NCBI GenBank assembly: GCA_963281255.1
Contig: OY725495.1
Location: 558,001 to 622,000, forward strand
DNA length: 64,000 nucleotides
Direction of reading: 5' to 3'
From: Aphrocallistes beatrix
Taxonomy: Eukaryota; Porifera; Hexactinellida; Sceptrulophora; Aphrocallistidae
Numbering within the stretch: the first letter of the stretch is position 1; each line of letters starts with the position of its first letter. Made by a program: the position numbers and the translations under genes. The notes beneath the pieces are model-generated. The model did not search any database and was not told where the DNA came from. It saw nothing but the letters and a program-made list of their open reading frames with translations. Below, in pieces: positions 51,212-61,700 of the stretch.

Positions 51212-52858
51212 TTAGAAGAACATTTGCAAGGCCTTAACTCGGTTGAAATTCTCCTCCACACGTTTACGTCGCTCTTTCACTGAAGGCCTAAACCCCAGTG
51301 CCTCCAGTGGGATCATCATTTGCATATACAAGAACCAGTATCTAGTTTCATGCGACAATTCCTTCTCACAGAAAAATGCTCGATCCATTATTCGAAAGAA
51401 AGATTCAACTCTGTTAATATTTAAGAAATACAAGTGTACAGTTGTATTAAAGTAGCAGAGTAGAATGTTCCTCATGGCAGTCCAGACAGCGTCATTAAAT
51501 CGATTATCCCCGAGCCCCATGTCTTCAGCTAGTTTTACAACTTGAGAAAATAAATCTTCAAGTTGACGGAAGTGTGAATTAACGGCTTTAACGCCTTCTT
51601 TCGTGATATTATCCGCCTCAGGTAGGATTTTGTAAGCGCTATCAAAAAGTTCTTCACTTCGAATCAATAAATGCTGATTTTTAGGATCTGATTCATATTC
51701 ACACATCTCACAATTGCAAATAAAATTCCAACCAGAATTAAGAAATTTTCTTCTTACCTTTAAACTGAATAGTTCAGTTATTTCAACACTGTTACAGTTT
51801 ATATAACCAATCGTTAGTTCAGCACCTTTCAAGATATCAGAGTTAGCCCGAACTATGCAGATATTCCATGCGAATGAGATGAAAGTATTTGGTAGACAGG
51901 AATGATTGAGAAAAGAATCAATTAACCAAATTCCACTTGTACCAGGAGAGTGCTCAATCTTAGGTTCCGTGAAGAGAGTTGGAAGAATATAAGTATGAGT
52001 AATCGCCGATTCTTGGTTCTCAACTACAATGTTATGAATACTTTTTCTTAATTGGACTTTCAGTTCTTGGCTGGAATAAAATTCTTCATTGCCTTCCAAT
52101 AGCTCGTAACCTTTAGGAGAAAACAACTTCACTGAAGGGAATAAAGGCTGATCACTAATGGTAGAGCCACATAACATCGCTAATCGACAGAGAGTTAAAG
52201 GGTTTGATTGTATAATCATTTCTCCGATAATTTCCATCAGTTTAGTTGCGATTTTTGTCATTTGAAGATTGGAATTAGGAATTAGATATGGTTCAATATC
52301 CAAGGGTTCTTTGGCAAATATTGTCGACTTAGAAACAAGCACCAATTCTCCCTTTTTGATGTCTCTCAGTGCAAATAAACCCCTCCCCTTTTCACCTGCC
52401 AACTCAATAGAAATAGGTCCGAAATAATCTTCTATCTCTATTTCCTTCTTTTCTTTAGCTAAGCGGAGCATTTCATTCATGTCGAATATCCCATTCGAAT
52501 TTTCGATATATTTCTTCTCGCGTTTAATAGCAGCTGGTATGTCGTCATGTTCATTGGAATGCTTTGTTAATATCTGCCATGCCTCTTCATGCTCTCCTAT
52601 GCCAGAGAGAGCCATGGCTAATCTATAGGAGTACTTGACCTGTGAGGGATCGAGCTTTATAGCCTCTCTAACATCTGGAATAGCCTCATGAGGTAGTCCC
52701 ATCTGGATCTTGCATTGGGCTCTGTTACTGTGAAATATCGGATTCGAGCAGTCTAATTCGATAGCTTTCGAGTAAGAGGAAAGAGCTCTAGCGTAATCTG
52801 AATTCTTGTAGTGTCGATTTCCTTCCTCCTTGTATCTCATTGCTGAATGAGAAGTCAT
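51212..52858 (-). CDS. TPR-SET protein, array copy 4
   Basis: An intronless 548-residue protein with the same plan: three clamp TPRs, SET with KGRGLFA and NHSCLPN, ELTIGYIN, then CNCEMCEYE. It is a close sister of copy 5 along its whole length, unlike its relation to copies 1-3. One oddity is FAWNICIVRAN where the others have FAGNICIARAN or FTGNICIVRAN; this loop lies near the SET pocket. It supplies the intact reference for the break in copy 5: TGCATATACAAGAACCAG at 51323-51340 is the empty insertion site. AG immediately precedes the ATG. Confidence 0.85.
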   Translation of the reverse strand: MTSHSAMRYKEEGNRHYKNSDYARALSSYSKAIELDCSNPIFHSNRAQCKIQMGLPHEAIPDVREAIKLDPSQVKYSYRLAMALSGIGEHEEAWQILTKHSNEHDDIPAAIKREKKYIENSNGIFDMNEMLRLAKEKKEIEIEDYFGPISIELAGEKGRGLFALRDIKKGELVLVSKSTIFAKEPLDIEPYLIPNSNLQMTKIATKLMEIIGEMIIQSNPLTLCRLAMLCGSTISDQPLFPSVKLFSPKGYELLEGNEEFYSSQELKVQLRKSIHNIVVENQESAITHTYILPTLFTEPKIEHSPGTSGIWLIDSFLNHSCLPNTFISFAWNICIVRANSDILKGAELTIGYINCNSVEITELFSLKVRRKFLNSGWNFICNCEMCEYESDPKNQHLLIRSEELFDSAYKILPEADNITKEGVKAVNSHFRQLEDLFSQVVKLAEDMGLGDNRFNDAVWTAMRNILLCYFNTTVHLYFLNINRVESFFRIMDRAFFCEKELSHETRYWFLYMQMMIPLEALGFRPSVKERRKRVEENFNRVKALQMFF

Positions 52859-53391
52859 CTAAATGTGTTAATTAAGCATCTATGAGAAATTTTAAGAGCT
52901 AAAACCTTATGCTACGACCTGTATATGTAATTAGGCTGCTGTAGGCCGGGGCGGATTGACTGGCTACGACCCTGACTGTGGGGCCTTTTACGTATGAGAC
53001 AAGTAATCATATTAAATTACCGCTGTGTCTAGAAATAGTAGAAAAGTTGAAATCACAAATATCATTCGCACGCGTATCAACACTGAGTACAGTGGTGTCT
53101 CCCAAAACGGACAAGCCTCGTGGAACAGAATGAATTTACCATACACATAGTATGTAATAGTTAAACACTCTCCGAGAAGCGGACATCTCTCTACAGAGGA
53201 CAGAAACCATGTCCCCAATGTGTCAGTTATTCAGAGACTCAAGTGCCTGAAATCATTTGTGTGTGCTTATCTAGCCATGTGTACAGCAGGCCATAGCCAG
53301 GTCAAACCCGGGTATTATTGATGGACAGGTATTTTTATTAGTAGTATTTGGTATCACTATATATCCTTACTATTAAAACTCGATTAATGTT

Positions 53392-53433
<42 letters not shown>

Positions 53434-54037
53434 ACGAATTGATTGAAGAAACTGCCAGGCGCAGAAAGCTGATTTTTGGCATACGGGAGTCTTTTGGCTA
53501 TGGCTCCACTAAGTTCTGAGCTCAGACGAAAATGTCGACTCATCATGGAATTATAACGTCATTGTCACCTTTTTTATAATTAGAAATTTCAATTTTTCGA
53601 CCATAACTCAGCCATTTTAAGTGATAGAAGGCTGAAATTTTAATAGAATGTGCATATTAATATACCTCACATATGATGAGCCATCAAAAATGTATACTCT
53701 AGTAATTTATTCAAAATAGATTAACTCTGCTTTTTATTTGGTTGAGTTTCAATATTAAAATATTATATGTTAAGACTATCCTTGATTTTTCTGGGACCAA
53801 GACAGGCTCCCCATTGATTCCTTCGCCACACCAATAAATATTTGCTCCCTACGGCCCTGTAATAAGCTTGTACATATGTGTTTCGTTTATATGAGTTTTG
53901 CTCAAGTGGGGAAAGTCCATTTATTAGCACTAACAGCAAAAAATAAATAATGATTCAAAACAAAAACTATAGAACTACATACTACTTTTTCTATACTAGT
54001 CAAAATAAGTGTAAAATGGAAGAATGCTTAGCATAAG
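52859..54037. other. Intergenic spacer with repeats
   Basis: Contains a 3'-truncated Helitron-like copy (53364-53692) with an (AT)n run at 53396-53430. A possible pogo-like left end lies at about 53089 (CAGTGGTGTCTCCCAAAACG). About 53868-54150 is the duplicated downstream flank and C-terminal end of copy 4. No gene lies in 52859-53860. Confidence 0.6.
53364..53692 (+). mobile_element. Helitron-like element, 3'-truncated copy
   Basis: It starts TCCTTACTATTAAAACTCGA after an A and matches the element at 54151-54733 through the segment around TTAATATACCTCACATATGATG. Homology stops near 53692 and the 3' hairpin is missing. An AT microsatellite occupies the same internal place as in the sister element. 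Confidence 0.7.
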
Positions 54038-54150
54038 TTAGAAGAACATTTGCAAGGCCTTAATTCGGTTGAAATTCTCCTCTACACGTTTACGTCGCTC
54101 TTTCACTGAAGGCCTAAACCCCAGCGCCTCCAGTGGGATCATCATTTGCA
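54038..54150 (-). pseudogene. Detached C-terminal end of TPR-SET copy 5
   Basis: It encodes the end of the family tail (PSVKERRKRVEENFNRIKAL, then QMFF and stop) and matches 51212-51324 of copy 4. It is separated from the rest of copy 5 by the 583-bp Helitron-like insertion. It can no longer be translated as part of copy 5 unless the element is spliced out. An open frame fuses it to the element's 3' hairpin region up to 54277, probably by chance. Confidence 0.85.
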
Positions 54151-54644
54151 CAAGCGCGCTTCGCTTGCTTGCGCTGCGCGGCTGGCGGACACTTCGTGTC
54201 CGCCGGAGGCTCCCTTCGGTCGCCTGGAGGTGACATTGGTTAATTATAAGGGAGATAACATCTCTAAATATGTCCATCTTAGTGTTAAAACCGATTTCAC
54301 TCGAAAAATCACCAAATTTGTCAATTTAAAAATTTTTTGATGCGTAATGATGACGTCATAACAAAGTGATGAGTCATCATTTTTTGATGAAAGTCGCATC
54401 ATATGTGAGGTATGTTAGTATACAGATTCTATTAAAATTTCAGCCTTCTATCTCCTATAATGACTGAGTTATGCCCGAATAACTGTGTTGCTTAACTTTT
54501 AAAAATGTGACAATGACGTCATAATTCCATGATGAGTCGACATTTTGCTCTGAACTCAGAACTTACTGGAGCCATAGCCAAAAGACTCCCACATGCCAAA
54601 AATCAGCCTTCTGCGCCCGGCAGTTTCTTCAATCAATTCGTTAC

Positions 54645-54711
<67 letters not shown>

Positions 54712-54733
54712 CATCGAGTTTTAATAGTAAGGA
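54151..54733 (-). mobile_element. Helitron-like element inserted in TPR-SET copy 5 (583 bp)
   Basis: On the minus strand it starts TCCTTACTATTAAAACTCGA and ends GCAAGCGAAGCGCGCTTG. Host sequence is TTGTATA before it and TGCAAATG after it. The intact copy 4 reads TTGTATATGCAAATG, so the insertion lies exactly between A and T with no duplication, the Helitron rule. A GC-rich subterminal hairpin lies at the 3' end. A long (AT)n run occupies about 54645-54707. There is no Rep/helicase, so it is non-autonomous. The terminal CTTG deviates from CTRR. Confidence 0.85.
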
Positions 54734-56264
54734 TATACAAGAACCAGTGTCTAGTTTCATGCGACAATTCCTTCTCACAGAAAAATGCTCGATCCATTAT
54801 TCGAAAGAAAGATTCAATTCTGTTAATATTTAAGAAATACAAGTGTACAGTTGTATTAAAGTAGCAGAGTATAATGTTCCTCATGGCAGTCCAGACAGCG
54901 TCATTAAATCGGTTATCTCCGAGCCCCATGTCTTCAGCTAGTTTTACAACTTGAGAAAATAAATCTTCAAGTTGACGGAAGTGTGAATTAACGGATTTAA
55001 CGCCTTCTTTCGTGATAGTATCTGCCTTAGGTAGGATTTTGCAAGCGCGATCATAAAGTTCTTCACTTCGAATCAATAAATGCTGATTTTTAGGATCTGA
55101 TTCATATTCACACATCTCACAATTGCAAATAAAATTCCAACCAGAATTAAGAAATTTTCTTCTTACCTTTAAACTGAATAGTTCAGTTATTTCAACACTG
55201 TTACAGTTTATATAACCAATCGTTAGTTCAGCACCTTTCAAGATATCAGAGTTAGCCCGAACTATACAGATATTTCCTGTGAATGAGATGAAAGTATTTG
55301 GTAGACAGGAATGATTGAGAAAAGAATCAATTAACCAAATTCCACTTGTACCAGGAGAGTGCTCAATCTTAGGTTCCGTGAAGAGAGTTGGAAGAATATA
55401 AGTATGAGTAATCGCCGATTCTTGGTTCTCAACTACAATGTTATGAATACTTTTTCTTAATTGGACTTTCAGTTCTTGGCTGGAATAAAATTCTTCATTG
55501 CCTTCCAATAGCTCGTAACCTTTAGGAGAATACAACTTCACTGAAGGGAATAAAGGCTGATCACTAATGGTAGAGCCACATAACATCGCTAATCGACAGA
55601 TAGTTAAAGGATTTGATTGTACAATCATTTCTCCAATAATTTCCATCAGTTTAGTTGCGACTTTTGTCATTTGAAGATTGGAATTAGGAATTAGATATGG
55701 TTTAATATCCAAGGGTTCTTTGGCAAATATTGTCGACTTAGAAACAAGCACCAATTCTCCCTTTTTGATGTCTCTCAGTGCAAATAAACCTCTCCCCTTT
55801 TCACCTGCCAACTCAATAGAAATAGGTCCGAAATAATCTTCTATCTCTATTTCCTTCTTTTCTTTAGCTAAGCGGAGCATTTCATTCATGTCGAATATCC
55901 CATTCGAATGTTCGATATATTTCTTCTCGCGTTTAATAGCAGCTGGTATGTCGTCATGTTCATTGGAATGCTTTGTTAATATCTGCCATGCCTCTTCATG
56001 CTCTCCTATGCCAGAGAGAGCCATGGCTAATCTATAGGAGTACTTGACCTGTGAGGGATCGAGCTTTATAGCCTCTCTAACATCTGGAATAGCCTCATGA
56101 GGTAGTCCCATCTGTATCTTGCATTGGGCTCTGTTACTGTGAAATATCGGATTCAAGCGGTCTAATTCGATAGCTTTCGAGTAAGAGGAAAGAGCTCTAG
56201 CGTAATCTGAATTCTTGTAGTATCGATTTCCTTCTTCCTTGTATTTCATTGCTGGGGAAGCCAT
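54711..56264 (-). pseudogene. TPR-SET protein, array copy 5, C-terminally truncated
   Basis: An intact frame of 517 residues, but the last six codons after HETRHWFLYI are read from the Helitron-like element, which supplies the stop (LTIKTR). About 36 C-terminal residues are lost. The TPR clamp, KGRGLFA, NHSCLPN, ELTIGYIN and CNCEMCEYE are all present, so the truncated protein could still fold and act if the tail is dispensable. The N-terminus reads MASPAM, shorter than MASHSAM. It is the closest sister to copy 4. I call it a pseudogene with caution: the frame shows no internal stop or frameshift, so the insertion may be recent. Confidence 0.75.
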
Positions 56265-56767
56265 CTAATATTAATTAAGGTTTTGATCATGGAAATATGT
56301 CTTATTGTCATTAAGAATTTACTAAAAAGAGTAATGCAATTAATAATGGAGCAATACATGGGGATCTTTTCCAAATTCTCAATTTTTCGTCTGTATTTAT
56401 AGCTATAACAAAGAAAAACTGATTTTAACAAAATCAAGTATAGTGGAAACAGTGAAAATCTATGCAAGCTAAGATCTTGATTTGTTTGCAAATGACAATA
56501 TTCAGACAAATGCAGTTCGCCACTCCGTATCTGGGAGGTTTCTTAAGATCTCACCAAACTAATCTAGCTCTAACAAGTATTTGTAGCATTTTTATTTCAA
56601 TTAATTAAATTAAATACAGTTTAAAACATGGTGTTGGTGGTTTATTTAGGTTTTAAATATACTGCAAATTTATACTTTTGCTAGAACAAAGCTGGTCTAT
56701 GTGGTTTATGCTGAACAAGCGTAATTTTAAACGTGAATTTAAACAAGAAATATAACATTCACAAATA
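56265..56767. other. Intergenic, nothing recognised
   Basis: AT-rich spacer between TPR-SET copy 5 and NUBPL. Confidence 0.5.
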
Positions 56768-57664
56768 TTAATGAGAATTTTCTTTGTCGATAGATTTTGT
56801 TAAATTTGAACCAACTCTAAGTGCTAATTGTTTGATTTCTTGTTTTACAACATCGTCCCTGGTCTCAGCAACATAACAAGATCCCGTGTCTCCTGAGACT
56901 CGAATCTCTTTCTGTAATGGAAACTTTCCAATTATATCGGTACCCAAACGTTCACTCAACTCTCTGTCATTACACTCCCCAAAAATATCAGAATATTCTC
57001 CACACTTTTCGCATTTGAATCCACACATATTTATGACAGTGCCTAGAATAGGTACTTTCACCTTTGAGAACATTTCCACACACTTGATGGCATCAATCAA
57101 TGCCACTTCTTGTGGCGTCGTGACAACAACAGCTCCAGTCAACTCCAGCCGTTGTGCAATAGAGAGATGTGTGTCCCCAGTTCCTGGCGGCATGTCAATC
57201 ACTAACACATCTCGAGCGTCCCATTTAACCTTGTATAGCAGGGTTTCTAAGGCTGACATGACCATCAGACCTCTCCAAAATATGCCAGATTCCACCATAA
57301 ACCCGATTGACATGCACTCGATATCATGGTTTAGCAGCGGCAGTATCAACCCTTCAGGCGTACTCTCAGGCTTGTGGCATAGGTTCATCATTCTCGGGAT
57401 AGATGGACCGAAAATATCAGCGTCGAGAATTCCGACGCGATAGCCAGCATACCTGAGTCCATGAGCTAGATTCACTGCTATCGTCGACTTCCCTACTCCC
57501 CCCTTCCCACTGGCTACCACGACGATATTAGCCACACCAGGGATGGGTTTCTTCTTGGGAAGACCTCTCTTCATTAGGTCTTCTTGGTGCTTGGAAAATA
57601 TTGAATATTGCCTTCTTGTAACCAGTGAAAAGGTTTCTCTGAGTAATTTAGGACTTGGCCACAT
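56768..57664 (-). CDS. NUBPL: Mitochondrial Fe-S scaffold P-loop ATPase (NUBPL/Ind1)
   Basis: An intronless 298-residue Mrp/Nbp35-family protein. The N-terminus (MWPSPKLLRETFSLVTRRQY) is basic and lacks acidic residues apart from one, fitting a mitochondrial presequence. The deviant Walker A is GKGGVGKST (about 53-61), followed by LDADIFGPSIPRM (about 79-91) and MPPGTGDTHLS (about 154-164). CGFKCEKCG (about 213-221) carries the CxxC Fe-S ligands. Ind1/NUBPL delivers [4Fe-4S] clusters to respiratory complex I. The presequence, single CxxC and length separate it from cytosolic NUBP1/NUBP2. Confidence 0.92.
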   Translation of the reverse strand: MWPSPKLLRETFSLVTRRQYSIFSKHQEDLMKRGLPKKKPIPGVANIVVVASGKGGVGKSTIAVNLAHGLRYAGYRVGILDADIFGPSIPRMMNLCHKPESTPEGLILPLLNHDIECMSIGFMVESGIFWRGLMVMSALETLLYKVKWDARDVLVIDMPPGTGDTHLSIAQRLELTGAVVVTTPQEVALIDAIKCVEMFSKVKVPILGTVINMCGFKCEKCGEYSDIFGECNDRELSERLGTDIIGKFPLQKEIRVSGDTGSCYVAETRDDVVKQEIKQLALRVGSNLTKSIDKENSH

Positions 57665-58779
57665 TGAAATTAATTGATCAAATGTTTAGAAAAATCAACC
57701 TAACATTTGGAAACATCATGAATCATTCATATATACCCACGATTAGGAAAGTAACTGAGTGGGGAATATTATTTTGCATATTTAAGTTGTTGTTCGCTCT
57801 GAATCGATTGAAATACAGTCGACTCCCTTAATCGGGACACTTCAGACTTTGTCTCGACTAATTTCCCAATTAACTGATCAAATTTAGTATTACAAGTAGC
57901 TTCTCTGTATAGGGAAAATCAGATCCTAGAGATTTGTCCAAATTAAGCGGAGCCAACTGTATTTTAAATAATGAATCTTAGTACCTTGGGACAATAATTC
58001 AATTCAAAACATGTCTCTAGTTCTGTTGCAGCAGACACAGTATAAAGGCCCCCATACACAATGCCTTTTAATACATTGTGATGTGGTGTAGAAAGTCTAG
58101 TCTGATGATGGATGAGATAATGTATTGAAATTAAATTATCACATAAAAAGTAATTATGTACATGGTTACGTTGAAAAGGAGACACCACACAGGACTCCTT
58201 TTCTAGTCCAAACAGACTAGAATGGGTGATGTTTGCTCCATAAGTAATGCCACCACAAAATATTCGATGATAATTACTAATATTGCAAGTAATCTACATA
58301 TGTGAAAATACTTGACGATTCTGGTGGATTTTTATTTGTTTAGTACCATTTTAAGAGCAAATGTTTCATATCTTTTAGAGGTATGTTTTCAGACAAAACA
58401 GCCTACCAAAGATGGAGCATTTGAATAGAAAAGGTTCATATCATTGATTAGAAGAACTAAGTTTTAAGTATTTTCGAACTGAAAAATTAGCTTTTGCAAT
58501 GAGAAACAGATAGCTTCCTCGCCTCTACCTATTTCCGAATAGAATCCAGAAAAATATAAACAAATTCATTTAATTGAACTGGGATTAAAAAGCAAACACT
58601 GAAACTATCTGAAACAACAGGACAACCAAATTAAGGGGTAACATGGTATTCACAAAGGGATAAAATTTAACTAATTCTATCTTAAATAGTATTATAGACA
58701 TATATAGAACAGAAATAAGTTAAATTCCGAGATAGTTGGGGTGAGTCATTTGATGCTGAAATAGAGCTAGCTTGAGTTT
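57665..58779. other. Intergenic, one MITE
   Basis: Contains the pogo-like MITE at 57816-57959; the rest is AT-rich and unrecognised. Confidence 0.5.
57816..57959. mobile_element. TA-flanked MITE, pogo-like family 2
   Basis: CAGTCGACTCCCTTAATCGG at the left mirrors AATTAAGCGGAGCCAACTG at the right. TA lies at 57814-57815 and 57960-57961. Same family as 14881-15050. Confidence 0.75.
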
Positions 58780-61700
58780 TCAGTTTTGTACAAAGACTTT
58801 GTAGATGGAGGAGAGGTAGGTCATGATGCAGCGTTGGTCTGGGATCGTCATTTCGAGTATGTCTTCTGGATCCATCAATCTCTCAACTCCGAACTCGCTG
58901 TTGAAAAAGTATGATAAAATAAATATGATGCAATTTTTTTAGAAAATAATGTCATGTTGAATTACCTTGCTACTTGAAAGGCCAGCTCCAGATTCTCCTT
59001 AGGATTGTCAGAAGTGAGGGAATCGAAATCAAAATTTTCTGGAACGAACGAGTGGATCACTGCACAGAAAGCAAGTCCATCTTTCCAACTGCTCGTTAGA
59101 TCTTTTATCACAACCTATAGCAGAAGGTGCAGATAAGATTATTTACTTGTTAACTCCATGTATACATTAGTGCAATGTTCTATTAAATGTACAACTCACA
59201 TTATAACTGCGTACTCTTGATTGCGCCCATGCTAAAGTCCTGCTGGAATGGCTGTTGGGAGAAGCAGTTGGAGAGCGTCTATACAAACAATGAAGATATT
59301 AAGTTTCCCATCCACAGTACAGGGACGGTTGGAATTTGTTTGTATTAACCGGAGTGATTTACATGTATTTTTCTCTCTAGGGGATAAAATATCTGTTCGT
59401 ATTAACGAAGTTCTACCGTGGTTACAAGCTGTCATGCTTACGTGTTCTTCCTATCATTAGGAATGCCGGTTGTCTTAAGATAGGATTCCCGCGCACTTTT
59501 CACAGACAAGCCACTGCTCTCCTGGCCACTCTTCTTATCTCTGCCACTCAGATACTTATCCATGTCCACCTGTAGCTGTGGATCCTCTTCAGACTTGTTC
59601 TTACCGGACAGTTCTCGTTTCTTACGTCGCTCCATCTTCCGCTGTTCATAACCGCTAATGTTAACGGGATCAGAAGGTTTCTGGCTGATCCTCTCCACTG
59701 AAGGAGGTTTGGTCGGCGAGTTAGTATTAGTGACGGAAGATTTCTTGTGTGGGGACGATATAAAAGGATCAGGAGTGATTTCATCCTGCACATCAGGCAC
59801 GGTCTGAGACCTAAATGGTACGTGATCACGTATCGTATCAAGTCGCTACATTCCATTCAAATTACGAGAGTAGTATTTTTCAATTGCAACTTTCCTACTT
59901 TCTTAGTTCTGAAATTGCATATTTATTAATAAAGAAATGATTAGAAAAGGTGTGTACCTATCCTCTGGGATCGAGTCCTGGGATGGAATGAGGGGTAGAT
60001 CTTCGGTGATGGACATTCTGAGTTTACTCAGAGACTTCTTCCTATTGAACTCTCTCAGTTTCTTCCTGCCTTCCTGCGCCATATGTAGGGAGTTCCTGCG
60101 GTAATCCTCAGCGGTGGAATCCTCATCGGTGTTAACCTCTTGCTGCGTCTCTGACAGTCCCTCTGACTCAGACAGCGGAGCATCCCCCTGGCAGTTGTTG
60201 GAGTTGGAGTTATCGGGCATGTCTTGAATGGGAACGGGGAGTTGGTCCGGAGAGGGAGACCTCTGGAGAGGCTCGGAATGGAAATTCATTTGCTGCGGAA
60301 GGGACTCCTCATAATCTTCAGCGTTAGCGACGGGATTCGGACTAAAAATGCAACAAATATAAATTTAATCCTATTGAAAATACAAAACTGATTTCATTGG
60401 AACTGCTACCAGGGTATTATACAGCCCTCCAGATACGCTCCTAGTAAACCCATACTTGTCAACTGTCCCGTTTTTGGCGGGACGTCCCGCTTTTTTCACT
60501 CTTCTATTGAGCTAATTTTCTCGAGTGTCCCGCTTTTACATGATATTTCCCCATTATGTCCCGCTTTTTTAAAAATTCTATGTATAATACTTTTCTATTG
60601 CGTCCCGCCATGTCCCGCGAAATTCAACGCTGCGTCCTGCTTTTAGCATGGCTCAGGTTGGCATGCATGCAAACCCATAAACTTTATACGCCTAAAGGAG
60701 CGTCTCGCGCTCCTAGATAACCCTTGATTGTCACCCAAGTCTGTGGGTGGCATATATCTTGATAAGAAATGGAATCACTGCTGACCTGGTTCCGTTCTTC
60801 ATGGCAGGCTTGCTGGGGACGAGTGGGGGCGTCTTTTGCTTGTGCTGGTTAGTCACGACCTTCTTGGTGAGCACATCCTTGAAGTTCACCTGCTGTGGCT
60901 CAGGCGACTTCTTGGTTCGAGCGGGACTGGAAGTTCGACGCAACAAATTCGTGAAGGAATGCTGCTCCACTCCCGGCTTGGGCGAATGGCGAGATTGATT
61001 CGGACTCTTCTCTACAAATAGTTTTAGGTCCATATTATATGCGAGGTTGAATTCATTTCGAATATTCTCAATTATAATTCGTATTTTACAGCTCGCACAT
61101 AGCGAAAATCCAGAAGTAAGAATGGAATGCATTCATCGGAGAACATTCTAGTGGGCTAGCTTGTAATACAATATATCGACCGCAACCTCAGAAAAACACC
61201 AGCAGGTGCACATGTGAAAATATGCAAGGATATTTCTTGAAATTAAAGCTCTCTAAGCGAAGTTAAAAATCGAATTCTATAATATTGAAACCTATTTTAG
61301 TAGGTGAGGCTTCATTGATACCTTTAAACCATTTCAAGGTGAGAAATAGGACTGTGATACAGATAAAACCGGAAATAATGGAATTTTGCGAGAAGTATCT
61401 AGCTTACACCATAAAGGATTCTACATATGGATATTAACATACGTGTTTTGACAAGCACTGTAGTGAAGTCGATGGAGCCATCCCCTTTGACTGTCGGGCA
61501 CTTTCCAGTACGGCCAACCACTTGCTGGCCACCCCCGAGCTGAGTGTAGTCGGAATACTGGTTAGATTCATTCGTATATGCAACACCTAAGATAATGTTG
61601 ATTAATATCTAATATAGTTTGTATATAACTGTTTTTTCCATCATACATACTGGCCAACTGTCCCGTTTTTGGCGGAACGTCCCACTTTTCGGATATATGT

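Noticed and set aside
53080-53215. Pogo-like MITE starting CAGTGGTGTCTCCCAAAACG
   Set aside because: Only a left end is visible and no matching right end was found, so boundaries cannot be supported.
56886-57443. A 185-codon plus-strand frame
   Set aside because: It is fully antisense to the NUBPL coding region, whose motifs are unambiguous.
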